From Saprospirales bacterium (GTDB lineage: Bacteria > Bacteroidota > Bacteroidia > Chitinophagales > Saprospiraceae), in assembly GCA_016711045.1 (NCBI GenBank), contig JADJTT010000002.1, positions 186,001 through 250,000 on the forward strand: a DNA stretch of 64,000 nucleotides. Reading direction: 5' to 3'. The notes below the pieces were generated by a model. The model had not been told where the DNA came from and did not search any database. It saw nothing but the letters and a program-made list of their open reading frames with translations. How positions within the stretch are numbered: position 1 is the first letter of the stretch; the number at the start of each line of letters is the position of its first letter. Shown one piece after another: positions 8,388-16,462 of this stretch. Made by a program: the position numbers and the translations under genes.

Positions 8388-8547
8388 TTTTTAGAGACGC
8401 CATCTTTTCTGTTGTGGAGACGCCATGTCTTTTTAGAGACGCCATCTTTTTGGAGACGCCATCTTTTTAGAGACGCCATCTTTTTAGAGACGCCATCTTT
8501 TCTGTTGTGGAGACGCCATCTTTTTAGAGACGCCATGTGTGGCGTCT
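8388..8547. repeat. GAGACGCC-core tandem array upstream of queE
   Basis: Eight copies of RGAGACGCCATCTTTTT (17 bases, two copies extended by CTGTTGT) fill the whole interval between ridA stop and queE start. In the queE mRNA sense each unit reads AAAAAGATGGCGTCTCT, so each supplies an A-rich ATG. The last unit gives a reading frame MASLKRK whose TGA overlaps the queE ATG as ATGA. Same core and orientation as the array upstream of gmhB. Confidence 0.88.
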
Positions 8548-8937
8548 TTACAGGTCGATTATGGCCGTCAGCTCGATTTCCACCAACATATCCGGGTTGA
8601 CCAGGCTGCTTACTTCCACCATGGTGGAAGCCGGCCGGATATCCCGAAAGAACTCTCCGTGCGCTTTTCCCACCTGTTGCCAGTGTGTGATATTGGTGAC
8701 AAAAATGCGGGTGCGAACTACGTCTTCCATTTTGCCGCCCGCTTCTTCCAGGGCTCCTGTGATCTTTTCCAAAATGAACCGGGTTTGACCATAGGGATCG
8801 CCTTTGGCCACTACTTCCCCGTCTTTCACGGCGGTAGTTCCGGCCACTTCTATTACCGAGCCGACACGGATCGCCCGGGAATACCCGACAACGGATTCCC
8901 ATAGGTCGCCGGTAGAGATGCGTTTGCGTTCAGCCAT
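8548..8937 (-). CDS. RidA/YjgF/UK114 family protein
   Basis: 129 residues, full length for the family, whose trimers hydrolyse reactive enamines/imines such as 2-aminoacrylate. Recognised by the start RKRISTGDLWES.VGYSRA, the central GDPYGQTRFILEKI, VVRTRIFVTNI and the end PASTMVEVSSLVNPDMLVEIE. In canonical RidA the last block reads PARSCVEV; here the catalytic Arg position is Ser, so this belongs to an Rid subfamily without the usual imine deaminase residue. The ATG at 8937 lies 8 bases inside the upstream methyltransferase gene, indicating one transcript. Confidence 0.88.
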   Translation of the reverse strand: MAERKRISTGDLWESVVGYSRAIRVGSVIEVAGTTAVKDGEVVAKGDPYGQTRFILEKITGALEEAGGKMEDVVRTRIFVTNITHWQQVGKAHGEFFRDIRPASTMVEVSSLVNPDMLVEIELTAIIDL

Positions 8938-9577
8938 TTTCTGCGCGTTTTTGAAGGTTTAAAATCCAATAGTCAAAAATAAGGCCCTTTTTGTAGCATA
9001 TGCTACTTATTTCAAAAAACCCTGCATTGAAAAAAAGCGTTCGATACCCATGGAGATCTTCCTGATAGGGATGCAAAACATCCAGGGGCAGCAGGCGCAG
9101 GAGTTTCCGGAGCAGCCGATGGTTGTGGGCGTCTACGGAAACGACCAGGCGGCCTCCCGGCTTTACCGCCCGGGAAAGTTGTTGGACGCTCCCCGGAATA
9201 TCCCGCATGTGGTTGATCGCGTTGAGGCAAAACACCCAATCGTACGGGGCACTGACTGAATAAGACTCCAATGCTAGCGGATGAAAAGTAACCCATGGGT
9301 AATTCTGTGGCGAAAAATGAGGCAGTCCGGCATACTGCGATAATAGTGGATCTACCGCATCTACCCGGCAATCCGGCAACGCCATGAAAATACCGGCAGG
9401 ACCACAGCCTGCATCCAGGATTCGGGTAGCTGGAGGAGGGGATGCGCCGAGCTTTTTCAGAAAAGCAACCCAGTACCCCATTTTCCATTCCAAATAGGTA
9501 TGTGGTTCGCGGTTTTTTAGATACCTTTTCCACCATCGGATCTCTGCCCATTGCGCAAGTTGCCATCGTAGGTTCAT
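8930..9577 (-). CDS. Class I SAM-dependent methyltransferase
   Basis: 215 residues with motif I ILDAGCGPAG (about residues 53-62), an acidic residue after the second strand (VDAVDP), motif YDWVFCLNAINHM and PGGRLVVSVDAH. These define a Rossmann-fold methyltransferase of the Methyltransf_11/25 type. The substrate is not evident; a C-terminal region rich in Leu/Arg resembles small-molecule or quinone-type enzymes. It overlaps the RidA-family gene by 8 bases and is probably cotranscribed with it. The ATG at 9577 begins MNLRWQLAQWAEIRWWKRYL. Confidence 0.85.
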   Translation of the reverse strand: MNLRWQLAQWAEIRWWKRYLKNREPHTYLEWKMGYWVAFLKKLGASPPPATRILDAGCGPAGIFMALPDCRVDAVDPLLSQYAGLPHFSPQNYPWVTFHPLALESYSVSAPYDWVFCLNAINHMRDIPGSVQQLSRAVKPGGRLVVSVDAHNHRLLRKLLRLLPLDVLHPYQEDLHGYRTLFFNAGFFEISSICYKKGLIFDYWILNLQKRAENG

Positions 9578-9617
9578 AAGGGGAAGATACGATGCCGAAT
9601 TAAAAATTTAATGCCAG

Positions 9618-10676
9618 ATGTTAATAGCAGTTGGAACGAAGGTCAAATTCCGGTACACGGGAGAAACAGGGGTCATTACGGCTATGCTGGAGGACGGCAT
9701 GGTCAATGTATACCTGGAGGAAGACGATATGGAGATCCCGGCTTTCCCGGAAGACCTGATGCGGGTAGAAACGCTGACCGGGAGGCAGCCGACAGCACGG
9801 GTGATCCAGGTCCCCGACCCTGTGCCCCCCAAAGCGCCGGTCGACCTGACGGCAGCTCCACAATATGCTATTCTCAAAAGCCTGGGCATTCAACTGGGGT
9901 TTTTGCCTCAAACAAATCCAGACGGCACGATCCTCCAGTACGAGGTTTTCCTGATCAATGACACCATTTCCCCGGTGCTGTATACCAGCGCACTTTACCT
10001 GAATGGATCTCTTCAAAACCGATTGAATGGCAAGCTGGAAGCTACTTCATACGTATCCCTGGGTTTTCTGCTATTCGACCAGTTGAACGATATACCGACG
10101 TATGAACTGGAATGCTGGCGGATCACCACTAAAGGCTCTGGCCCCCGATTGTTCCGGAATCTCCGTATCAAGCCCCAGCAGTTTTTCAAGAATGTAAGGC
10201 TGGCGCCCCTGCTAAACCAGCAGGTACACTGGTATCGCATCTTTGAGGACCTGGAATCATCGGCCACGCCCACCGTCAAAAAAGAGGATTTGCGCAGCTA
10301 CACCAAAACCCGGGTACAGCAAGCAAAAGACGACACGCCAATCTATGGCGATTGGCGGGACACACTTCCCGGCGTGCAAGAGTTTGCCGAATTTGTCAAT
10401 GAAATTGACCTGCATATCGAGCGGCTCACCGACCGACATGCCAAGTTGGGAAATGCAGAGATCCTGCGCATTCAAATGGCGCACTTTGAGGCCTTCCTCA
10501 ACAAAGCCAACCGGTTGGGGATTGCGTCCATTTTTGTGATCCACGGCGTGGGGAAAGGTGTACTTCGGGATGCGATCGCCGAGCGGCTCAGACGGCACCC
10601 CGAAGTACGGGAATTTAAAAACGAGTATCACCCCAAATACGGCTGGGGAGCTACAGAGATCCTGTTTATCGATTGA
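9618..10676 (+). CDS. DUF2027 and Smr domain protein
   Basis: 352 residues. The N-terminus (VGTKVKFRYTGETGVITAML...) is a small KOW/SH3-like strand region. The middle matches the Bacteroidota DUF2027 beta domain. After a helical linker (about 240-300) comes a C-terminal Smr domain with EIDLHIERL and FVIHGVGKGVLRDAIAERL, the H-G-x-G-x-G motif of MutS2-type Smr. Smr domains bind or nick nucleic acids; the role of DUF2027-Smr proteins is not known to me. Start: ATG at 9618; an out-of-frame ATG at 9611 is not used. The 3' end overlaps the convergent next gene by 11 bases and no terminator separates them. Confidence 0.88.
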   Translation: MLIAVGTKVKFRYTGETGVITAMLEDGMVNVYLEEDDMEIPAFPEDLMRVETLTGRQPTARVIQVPDPVPPKAPVDLTAAPQYAILKSLGIQLGFLPQTNPDGTILQYEVFLINDTISPVLYTSALYLNGSLQNRLNGKLEATSYVSLGFLLFDQLNDIPTYELECWRITTKGSGPRLFRNLRIKPQQFFKNVRLAPLLNQQVHWYRIFEDLESSATPTVKKEDLRSYTKTRVQQAKDDTPIYGDWRDTLPGVQEFAEFVNEIDLHIERLTDRHAKLGNAEILRIQMAHFEAFLNKANRLGIASIFVIHGVGKGVLRDAIAERLRRHPEVREFKNEYHPKYGWGATEILFID

Positions 10677-12528
10677 CTACCACTTTTTCACTGGCCAGTA
10701 TCTGCCCGTCACCCTGGATGGTTAACACATAAAGTCCGTTAGCAAGGGGAGCGGTTGAGAAGGAAAATTTCGCTTTCCCTTCCTGTTGGGGCTTATCTTC
10801 CAGAAACGTTTGCACCACGTTCCCATTCAAATCTATCAACTGGATGCGTATGTACTGCACGCCTCGTGCTTCAAACTCCAGAAATACCCGGTCGGATGTC
10901 GGAACGGGGAATACATCCACTTCCCTGGGCTCCAATTTTTGATTCCCGGTAGAAGCAAAATACTTGGGACTGGCTAGCGAGGCGATCCAGGTATCGTTGT
11001 CTTTATTGGATTTTCCGTAGGAAGAAGCGCACCACACCACTCCTGGCTGGTCGTATTTTCGCTGATTTCCAGAGTAGTCGCCCCAGCGTTCCAGGGTTAC
11101 ATTTGCCTGCATATTGATAGAATTGAGGCCCTCTTTGATCGTAACCAGCTCGGAGTGCTGGCGGTCGTTATCGAAATACAGGGCAGAACAGCCGGGGAAG
11201 CGCACGGCGGAGGTATGACTCACCACAATGATCGCATCCTGGTCGCCTTCTTCCGTACCGACGTAGGCGATACTTGGATAGCCGATATCATCCGGTCCGC
11301 CTGTCACCACATACCCGCTAACATCCCGGGTTGAACTGAGGTTATCGATAATCCCGTGATAGATGGCTGCCTGGCCGGAGGCCGTATCGATGCAGTTGCC
11401 AACAAACTGTATCTGGTCATCAATCCAAAAAGCATCCAGGATGCGTCCATCGTTGGTGGCCAAAGAGTCCAATGGCTGCACCGCACTGGGGGGCACGCCG
11501 TAGGCCTGGTTGGTTTTGCGCACCTCCATATCCAGGCTCACGTTTGGGTCGTCCTGGGTGCCGTTTAGTTCCAGGATAAAAATGGTGTCATTTTGGATAT
11601 CAAAATTCCGGTTGGAAAGAAAGAACATACGATCGTTGGGTTCTCCTATCGCGCTTTTCACCGGGCATAGATTGCGGATGGGTTTGCCACCGAATTCGAT
11701 CTCCGACCACATTTTCACCGCCAGGGGCTCTCCGTTATATCCTTTTACCTTGTCGATCTGCCAGATAAGCGTCTCGTAAAATCCTGCCTGCCAGGATTGT
11801 CCGTTTTGAATAGAGTTGCTTGTCAGAAAGACCTCTTTGTCAGAAAGTGCGATCATGGGAAAGTCGGTCCAGGTGCCGTTGCCAAAAAGGGCGCCCGGTA
11901 TCTTATACAGGTTCCAGTCGGCATCGGCGTCGTTGGTTTGGGAAAAGCCAACGACTACGTAGCTTTCCGAACTGTTTGTGCCGGCCAGTGCAAAGAGGAT
12001 GAACCGGTCCTGATCGGGATCGTACAACACCCGAGGATCGTATTTGCCCGCATTCAACCCCAGGGTCAGGAAGAAATTATTCAACGTAGCTGCACCTATC
12101 CAATCGCCCAATGGATCCTTGATGGCCACATGCCGGTTGATGACGGAGACGATCTGATTGCCGTTGGAGACAGCCAGGTGGTTGTCCAATGGAGTGCCAC
12201 TGGAAGAGGTATTGCCGATCCAATCGATCAACAACACGGGAGGAGTAGCCAGCCCCCGGGGTTGCATGGGGTTTTCCTTTCGGGGAAACCGCATAGCCAC
12301 TTCTGCTTTTTGATGCCGGAGGTATTGTTTATACCAGGGGCCGCCAACCGGAGGCGCTTCGAGGTACTCCAGTTCTACCGCAAAGTCAGGTCCAAGTGTC
12401 GAAAAATTGACCACAGAGGCCCTTGGAACGGGCTGATAATCATAGGTTTTAAAAGAAACTGACTGGGCAGACAACCCAAATATCCAAAGTCCGCTCCATA
12501 CCAAAAGGGTAAAAAGTTTCCGTCTCAT
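10666..12528 (-). CDS. Secreted protein with T9SS type A sorting domain
   Basis: 620 residues. Signal peptide (RRKLFTLLVWSGLWIFGLSAQ), then a region of repeated beta-strand patterns containing DPRVLYDPDQDRFILFA and HLAVSNGNQIVSV, suggestive of a beta-propeller; I do not recognise a named catalytic domain. The last 85 residues, from VDVFPVPTSDRVFLEF to NGLYVLTIQ and SEKVVVNR, are a T9SS type A sorting domain. The protein should therefore cross the outer membrane by type IX secretion and be attached to the surface or released. ATG at 12528. It stands alone between convergent and codirectional neighbours. Confidence 0.88.
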   Translation of the reverse strand: MRRKLFTLLVWSGLWIFGLSAQSVSFKTYDYQPVPRASVVNFSTLGPDFAVELEYLEAPPVGGPWYKQYLRHQKAEVAMRFPRKENPMQPRGLATPPVLLIDWIGNTSSSGTPLDNHLAVSNGNQIVSVINRHVAIKDPLGDWIGAATLNNFFLTLGLNAGKYDPRVLYDPDQDRFILFALAGTNSSESYVVVGFSQTNDADADWNLYKIPGALFGNGTWTDFPMIALSDKEVFLTSNSIQNGQSWQAGFYETLIWQIDKVKGYNGEPLAVKMWSEIEFGGKPIRNLCPVKSAIGEPNDRMFFLSNRNFDIQNDTIFILELNGTQDDPNVSLDMEVRKTNQAYGVPPSAVQPLDSLATNDGRILDAFWIDDQIQFVGNCIDTASGQAAIYHGIIDNLSSTRDVSGYVVTGGPDDIGYPSIAYVGTEEGDQDAIIVVSHTSAVRFPGCSALYFDNDRQHSELVTIKEGLNSINMQANVTLERWGDYSGNQRKYDQPGVVWCASSYGKSNKDNDTWIASLASPKYFASTGNQKLEPREVDVFPVPTSDRVFLEFEARGVQYIRIQLIDLNGNVVQTFLEDKPQQEGKAKFSFSTAPLANGLYVLTIQGDGQILASEKVVVNR

Positions 12529-12571
12529 AATTCAATAATTTTCAGAAATATACGGGTTTTATCAGAACTGG

Positions 12572-13138
12572 CTATTCGGCTATGGAGCTTTCCAGCACAG
12601 TTAGTGCAAACTGGAGCAAGGAGGGAAAATGGGCTCCCACTTCCTCAGGAGGGCCCGCGGATTCCTCCTCACTCTCAATCCGTACCGTTTTCATGCCCAA
12701 CCGATGTCCAAATTGCATGTCTGAAGGGGTATCTCCAACCATAATGGAGCGAGAGAAATCCACCTCCGGGAAATCGTTTTTGGCTTTGAGGGCCATACCC
12801 GGTGCCGGTTTTCGAAAAAGGTCGTCCTGACCTGCCACCGCCGAACAATGGTAGATCGCATCGATTCGTCCACCTGACTCCCGGATCGATTCGTACATCC
12901 TGCGGTGCATGTGGGCCAGGTCGGACTCCGTCATCAACCCTTTACCAATACCTTGCTGATTGGTCACCACGAAAATTCGCTGAAAACGGCTATTGAGCAA
13001 CGCCATGGCGTGCAACACCCCGCTCAGGAACTGAAACTCCTCCCAGTCACAGACATAGCCTCCGGGAATCCGGCGGTTGATCACGCCGTCCCGGTCCAGG
13101 AATAAGGTCCAGTCTGAATCAATTTTCCAATTTTTCAT
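12572..13138 (-). CDS. gmhB: GmhB-like HAD phosphatase (heptose bisphosphate type)
   Basis: 188 residues of the HAD-IIIA type. The nucleophile motif is LFLDRDGVIN (Asp15, Asp17), motif II VVTNQQGIGKG, the lysine RKPAPGM, and motif III GDTPSDMQFG. This set is characteristic of D-glycero-D-manno-heptose 1,7-bisphosphate 7-phosphatase, which makes the heptose precursor of LPS. The zinc-binding loop of GmhB (several Cys/His before CRKP) is reduced here to a single Cys in YHCSAVAGQDDLFRKP, so a related histidinol-phosphate-like or altered specificity is possible. gmhA is the next gene upstream, supporting the heptose role. The start codon is 6 bases from a repeat array. Confidence 0.82.
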   Translation of the reverse strand: MKNWKIDSDWTLFLDRDGVINRRIPGGYVCDWEEFQFLSGVLHAMALLNSRFQRIFVVTNQQGIGKGLMTESDLAHMHRRMYESIRESGGRIDAIYHCSAVAGQDDLFRKPAPGMALKAKNDFPEVDFSRSIMVGDTPSDMQFGHRLGMKTVRIESEEESAGPPEEVGAHFPSLLQFALTVLESSIAE

Positions 13139-13144
13139 ATGTCA

Positions 13145-13571
13145 AGAGACGCCATCTTTGGCATCTTTATGGTTTTAGAGACGCCATCTTTGGCGCCTTT
13201 ATGGTTTTGGAGACGCCATCTTTGGCGCCTTTACGGGTTTTAGAGACGCCATCTTTGGCGCCTTTACAGGTTTTAGAGACGCCATCTTTGGCATCTTTAT
13301 GGTTTTGGAGACGCCATCTTTGGCGTCTTTACAGGTTTTAGAGACGCCATCTTTGGCATCTTTATGGTTTTGGAGACGCCATCTTTGGCATCTTTATGGT
13401 TTTGGAGACGCCATCTTTGGCGCCTTTACGGGTTTTAGAGACGCCATCTTTGGCATCTTTATGGTTTTAGAGACGCCATCTTTGGCGCCTTTACAGGTTT
13501 TAGAGACGCCATCTTTGGCGCCTTTACGGGTTTTAGAGACGCCATCTTTGGCGCTCTTTGGCGCCTTTACG
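13145..13571. repeat. 13-unit, 32/33-bp tandem array between gmhA and gmhB
   Basis: This fills the 434-base gene-free stretch 13139-13572. Thirteen units begin RGAGACGCCATCTTTGGC and come in two forms: a 32-base form (ATCTTTATGGTTTT) and a 33-base form (GCCTTTACRGGTTTT or GTCTTTACAGG), interspersed. Each unit contains the short inverted repeat GACGCCA/TGGC. In mRNA sense the units carry GATGCC and GATGGC. The last unit gives MASLDI followed by a TGA that overlaps the gmhB ATG. Not coding: the 32/33 alternation breaks all frames. Nothing else is visible in the interval. Confidence 0.92.
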
Positions 13572-13572
13572 G

Positions 13573-14148
13573 TCAAAACATTTCCTTTTCTACCAGCTCG
13601 CACAAAATATGCCCGATGGTGATGTGCACTTCCTGAATGCGGGGCGTATCGCGGGAAGGCACTTCCAGGCAATAATGACACCATTCTTTGAGCTTACCCC
13701 CACCCTGTCCGGTCAACCCTACCACTATCATGCCCTGCCCGCGGCCTCTTTCTGCGGCGCGCAGGATATTGGCTGAATTTCCGGACGTGGAAAAAGCAAA
13801 AAGAATATCCCCTTCCCGCCCGGCGGCTTCCACCATCCGGGCAAACGCTTCTTCATAGCCGTAATCATTGGCCACTGCCGTCAGAAAAGACGTATTGACA
13901 TGCAGGGCTTCGGCATACAATGGCGGACGGTTGGCGTAAAACCGGCCGGACAACTCCGCGGCGATATGCTGTGCATCTGCCGCACTTCCCCCGTTTCCGC
14001 AGAACAAAGCTTTACCGCCGTTTCGAAAAACCGACACGGTCTGATCCACCACCGCCTGAAGTAGCTCCAGGTTCGCCGGGACAGAAAGGTAAGCCTCTTT
14101 TACGACCACACTTTCTTTTAACACCTCCAGGATTCGCGCATTCATCAT
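13573..14148 (-). CDS. gmhA: Phosphoheptose isomerase (SIS domain)
   Basis: 191 residues, the normal GmhA length. Converts sedoheptulose 7-phosphate to D-glycero-D-manno-heptose 7-phosphate, first step of heptose synthesis for LPS. The SIS motif CGNGGSAADAQHIAAELSGR, then FSTSGNSANILRA and the C-terminal EVHITIGHILCE with catalytic Glu/His are all present. Two ATGs (14148 and 14145) are adjacent. It lies upstream of gmhB in the same direction, separated by a 13-unit tandem repeat. Confidence 0.92.
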   Translation of the reverse strand: MMNARILEVLKESVVVKEAYLSVPANLELLQAVVDQTVSVFRNGGKALFCGNGGSAADAQHIAAELSGRFYANRPPLYAEALHVNTSFLTAVANDYGYEEAFARMVEAAGREGDILFAFSTSGNSANILRAAERGRGQGMIVVGLTGQGGGKLKEWCHYCLEVPSRDTPRIQEVHITIGHILCELVEKEMF

Positions 14149-14191
14149 TTTTATTTTTCAAAACCTGCACACATTCCCCACGCCCTAAAAC

Positions 14192-14347
14192 CACTCACCC
14201 CCGACCCCTCTCTCCAAAGAGAGGGGAGCTTTTTGAGCTTAGCACCATGGGAGGCGCACATCAAGTTTTAGCAAAATGAAGGAAAAATAAATTCCTCCAT
14301 TTGCTAAGCGCTCCCCTCTCTCGGGAGAGAGGGGCCGGGGGTGAGTG
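14192..14347. repeat. 156-bp nested palindrome (MITE/REP-doublet-like)
   Basis: Terminal inverted repeats begin CACTCACCCCCGACCCC on the left and end in its complement, GGGGCCGGGGGTGAGTG, on the right. Each end also forms its own hairpin (CCCTCTCT/AGAGAGGG). The centre contains a further imperfect inverted repeat (TAGCAAAATGAAGGAA with TTCCTCCATTTGCTA). No ORF or transposase. It lies between gmhA and a glycosyltransferase stop. The form suggests a mobilised palindromic element; no target duplication was recognised. Confidence 0.75.
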
Positions 14348-14370
14348 CGAAAAGAGCTATGGTTCACAAC

Positions 14371-15504
14371 TTAAAGTATATAAACCAACTCCCGTATCGT
14401 CTGCACCATATTCGCCCAGGAGAATCGAAACTTGGCCTTCCGCACGCCTTCTTCAAATATTGCTTGCCTGCCTTCGGCAAAATAATCCCGGATAGCTTCG
14501 GCCACCGCCTCGGGCGACACCTCGACGACGTAGCCCGATTGGCCGTGGTCGACAATCTCCGGAAGGCCGCCGACGTTGGTCACCACCATGGGTTTCCCGA
14601 AGTGATAGGCCAGCTGGGATATCCCGCTTTGGGTGGCCGAACGGTAGGGTTGAACCACCAGGTCCGCCGCGCCAAAATAGTACCGTACATCAGTCTGGGG
14701 GATATAGCGATCGTGCAGAGTTAGCTGCTTTTCCAGCCCCAAATCGGCGATCAGTTGTCTATAACGGCCTTCTTCTGCATAAAATTCTCCCGCGACCAGC
14801 AAATGTAACGGCATCCCTTTCAGCCGCGGGTCGGCCAGCGCATGTAACAAAATATCCAGCCCCTTGTACTCCCGGATGAACCCAAAAAAGAGCAGGTAAT
14901 GCCTGTCGGTAGGCAGCCCAAAGTGGGCAAGTGATTCTTCCCGGGAAACCGGAGGCCCGTAGTTGTCGTACACCGGGTGTGGCACATACTTAAACGGAAG
15001 CGTCCGACTAAATTGCCGAAGCTCCTCTCCCACGGATCGGGACATGACGATAAAAGCGTCGACTGCCCGGATAAAATAGCGGGTAAACAACCGGTCGAAA
15101 GGTCGTTTTTCGTGGGGAATGATATTGTCGGAAATACAGATCACCTTCCCCTTTTTTCCCCGGCGAGCGATCCGTAATACACTACCCAGGCAGGGCCCCA
15201 TAAAAGGTATCCAAAACCGGACGATGATCAGGTCGGGAGCTTCGCGGCGCAGGGCCCGGCCAACTTTCCACCAATTCAACGGCCAGACCGAGTTGAGTAT
15301 GGAACGGATCTTGAGTCCTTCGGGCGGCGAATCATCGGTATACTGTGTCTTTCCGGGAAAAAGAATAGAGGGATATTGCAGGGAGAAGGAGTATATGATC
15401 ACCTCAAAGCCCTCCTGTTGAAGTTCCAGCGCAAGTCGCTCATTGGAGGAAGCGATGCCGCCACGCAGGGGGTGTGCCGGTCCGAGGAGAACGATCTTTT
15501 TCAT
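14371..15504 (-). CDS. Glycosyltransferase family 4 (GT-B)
   Basis: 377 residues. N-terminal LLGPAHPLRGGIASSNERLA is the acceptor-side glycine loop. The C-terminal half has FFGFIREYKGLDILLHAL, HDRYIPQTDVRYYFGAADLVVQPY and SGISQLAYHFGKPMVVTNVGGLPEIV, the E-x7-E-like nucleotide-sugar region of GT4 enzymes. It would transfer a sugar from a nucleotide donor onto a glycan or lipid; donor and acceptor are unknown. The ATG (15504) overlaps the stop of the upstream GT2 gene as ATGA, so the two are coupled. Likely cell-envelope glycan synthesis given gmhA/gmhB nearby. Confidence 0.9.
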   Translation of the reverse strand: MKKIVLLGPAHPLRGGIASSNERLALELQQEGFEVIIYSFSLQYPSILFPGKTQYTDDSPPEGLKIRSILNSVWPLNWWKVGRALRREAPDLIIVRFWIPFMGPCLGSVLRIARRGKKGKVICISDNIIPHEKRPFDRLFTRYFIRAVDAFIVMSRSVGEELRQFSRTLPFKYVPHPVYDNYGPPVSREESLAHFGLPTDRHYLLFFGFIREYKGLDILLHALADPRLKGMPLHLLVAGEFYAEEGRYRQLIADLGLEKQLTLHDRYIPQTDVRYYFGAADLVVQPYRSATQSGISQLAYHFGKPMVVTNVGGLPEIVDHGQSGYVVEVSPEAVAEAIRDYFAEGRQAIFEEGVRKAKFRFSWANMVQTIRELVYIL

Positions 15505-16448
15505 TGCTGCACTCCTCCGATTTCTTTTTCTATGACATAGGCATTTCGATGGGGTGCGTTGCGCGCTACCAACTCTGCCAGAAAGCCCGTCACAAATAGC
15601 TGCGTGCCGATGATCAGGGTGAGGATGCCGAAGAAAAACAAGGGACGGGTGGCGATGCCGTATTCTTCATAGATCACTTTGGCAATGCTCAGGTATACCA
15701 GAATGACAAGCCCTGCAAGGAAAAACAAGGTACCCATGGCGCCAAAGAAGTGCATGGGCCGCTTGCCGAATTTCCCTACGAACGTGATAGAAAGGAGGTC
15801 CAAAAATCCATTGACAAAGCGCTCCCAGCCAAACTTGGTGACCCCGTACTTGCGCGCCCGGTGTTCCACCACCTTCTCCCCTATCTTCTTAAAGCCTGCC
15901 CACTTGGCCAGCAGCGGGATATAGCGGTGCATTTCTCCGTAGATCTCGATCGTTTTCACCACATCTTTCTTGTATGCTTTTAGGCCACAGTTGAAATCGT
16001 GGAGATGGATCTTGCTGATATACCGGGTTACGGCATTGAAAAACTTGGAGGGTATCGTCTTCATGACCGGGTCGTACCGCTTTTTTTTCCAGCCCGACAC
16101 CAGGTCCAGGCCTTCTTCCGTGATCATCCGGTAGAGCTCCGGCACCTCGTCGGGACTGTCCTGCAAGTCAGCGTCCATGGTGATCACGACCTCGCCCTTT
16201 GCAGCTTGAAAAGCCGTGTTCAAGGCAGCTGACTTACCGTAATTGCGACGAAATTTGATGGCGCGGATATGCGGATTTTGGTCGATCAGTTGTTCGATCA
16301 CCTGCCAGGATTTGTCGGTGCTTCCATCGTCTACAAAGACGATCTCGTAGGAATACCCGTTGGTTTCCATGACACGCCGGATCCAGGCCTCGAGTTCAGG
16401 AAGGGATTCCTCCTCATTCAACAAGGGTATGACGATTGAAATTTGCAT
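15501..16448 (-). CDS. Polyprenol-phosphate-type GT2 glycosyltransferase
   Basis: 315 residues. GT-A fold with VIPLLNEEESL, FVDDGSTD (39-45) and the metal-binding MDADLQD (Asp92, Asp94), then the HDFNCGLKAYKKDV and HRYIPLLAKWAG blocks typical of DPM1/ArnC/GtrB-like enzymes. Two C-terminal membrane segments (about 235-258 and 270-293) anchor it in the inner membrane. Family role: transfer of a sugar to undecaprenyl phosphate or similar lipid. It starts 14 bases after a DUF4199 gene and overlaps the next glycosyltransferase by 4 bases, so the three probably form one transcript. Confidence 0.92.
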   Translation of the reverse strand: MQISIVIPLLNEEESLPELEAWIRRVMETNGYSYEIVFVDDGSTDKSWQVIEQLIDQNPHIRAIKFRRNYGKSAALNTAFQAAKGEVVITMDADLQDSPDEVPELYRMITEEGLDLVSGWKKKRYDPVMKTIPSKFFNAVTRYISKIHLHDFNCGLKAYKKDVVKTIEIYGEMHRYIPLLAKWAGFKKIGEKVVEHRARKYGVTKFGWERFVNGFLDLLSITFVGKFGKRPMHFFGAMGTLFFLAGLVILVYLSIAKVIYEEYGIATRPLFFFGILTLIIGTQLFVTGFLAELVARNAPHRNAYVIEKEIGGVQQ

Positions 16449-16462
16449 GCCGATAGGGATTT

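Noticed and set aside
8384..8902. 387-residue extended QueE
   Set aside because: The extension is frame-shifted antisense of ridA plus repeat translation; the QueE domain begins at the ATG at 8383. Shorter extensions from array ATGs remain possible.
13145..13571. CRISPR array
   Set aside because: The units follow each other without unique spacers, their own sequence alternates between two forms, and no cas gene is near. It is a tandem minisatellite.
13299..13684. Repetitive ORFs on both strands in the 32/33-bp array
   Set aside because: They are translations of the tandem repeat; mixed 32- and 33-base units shift the frame, there is no start context, and they overlap the 3' end of gmhA.
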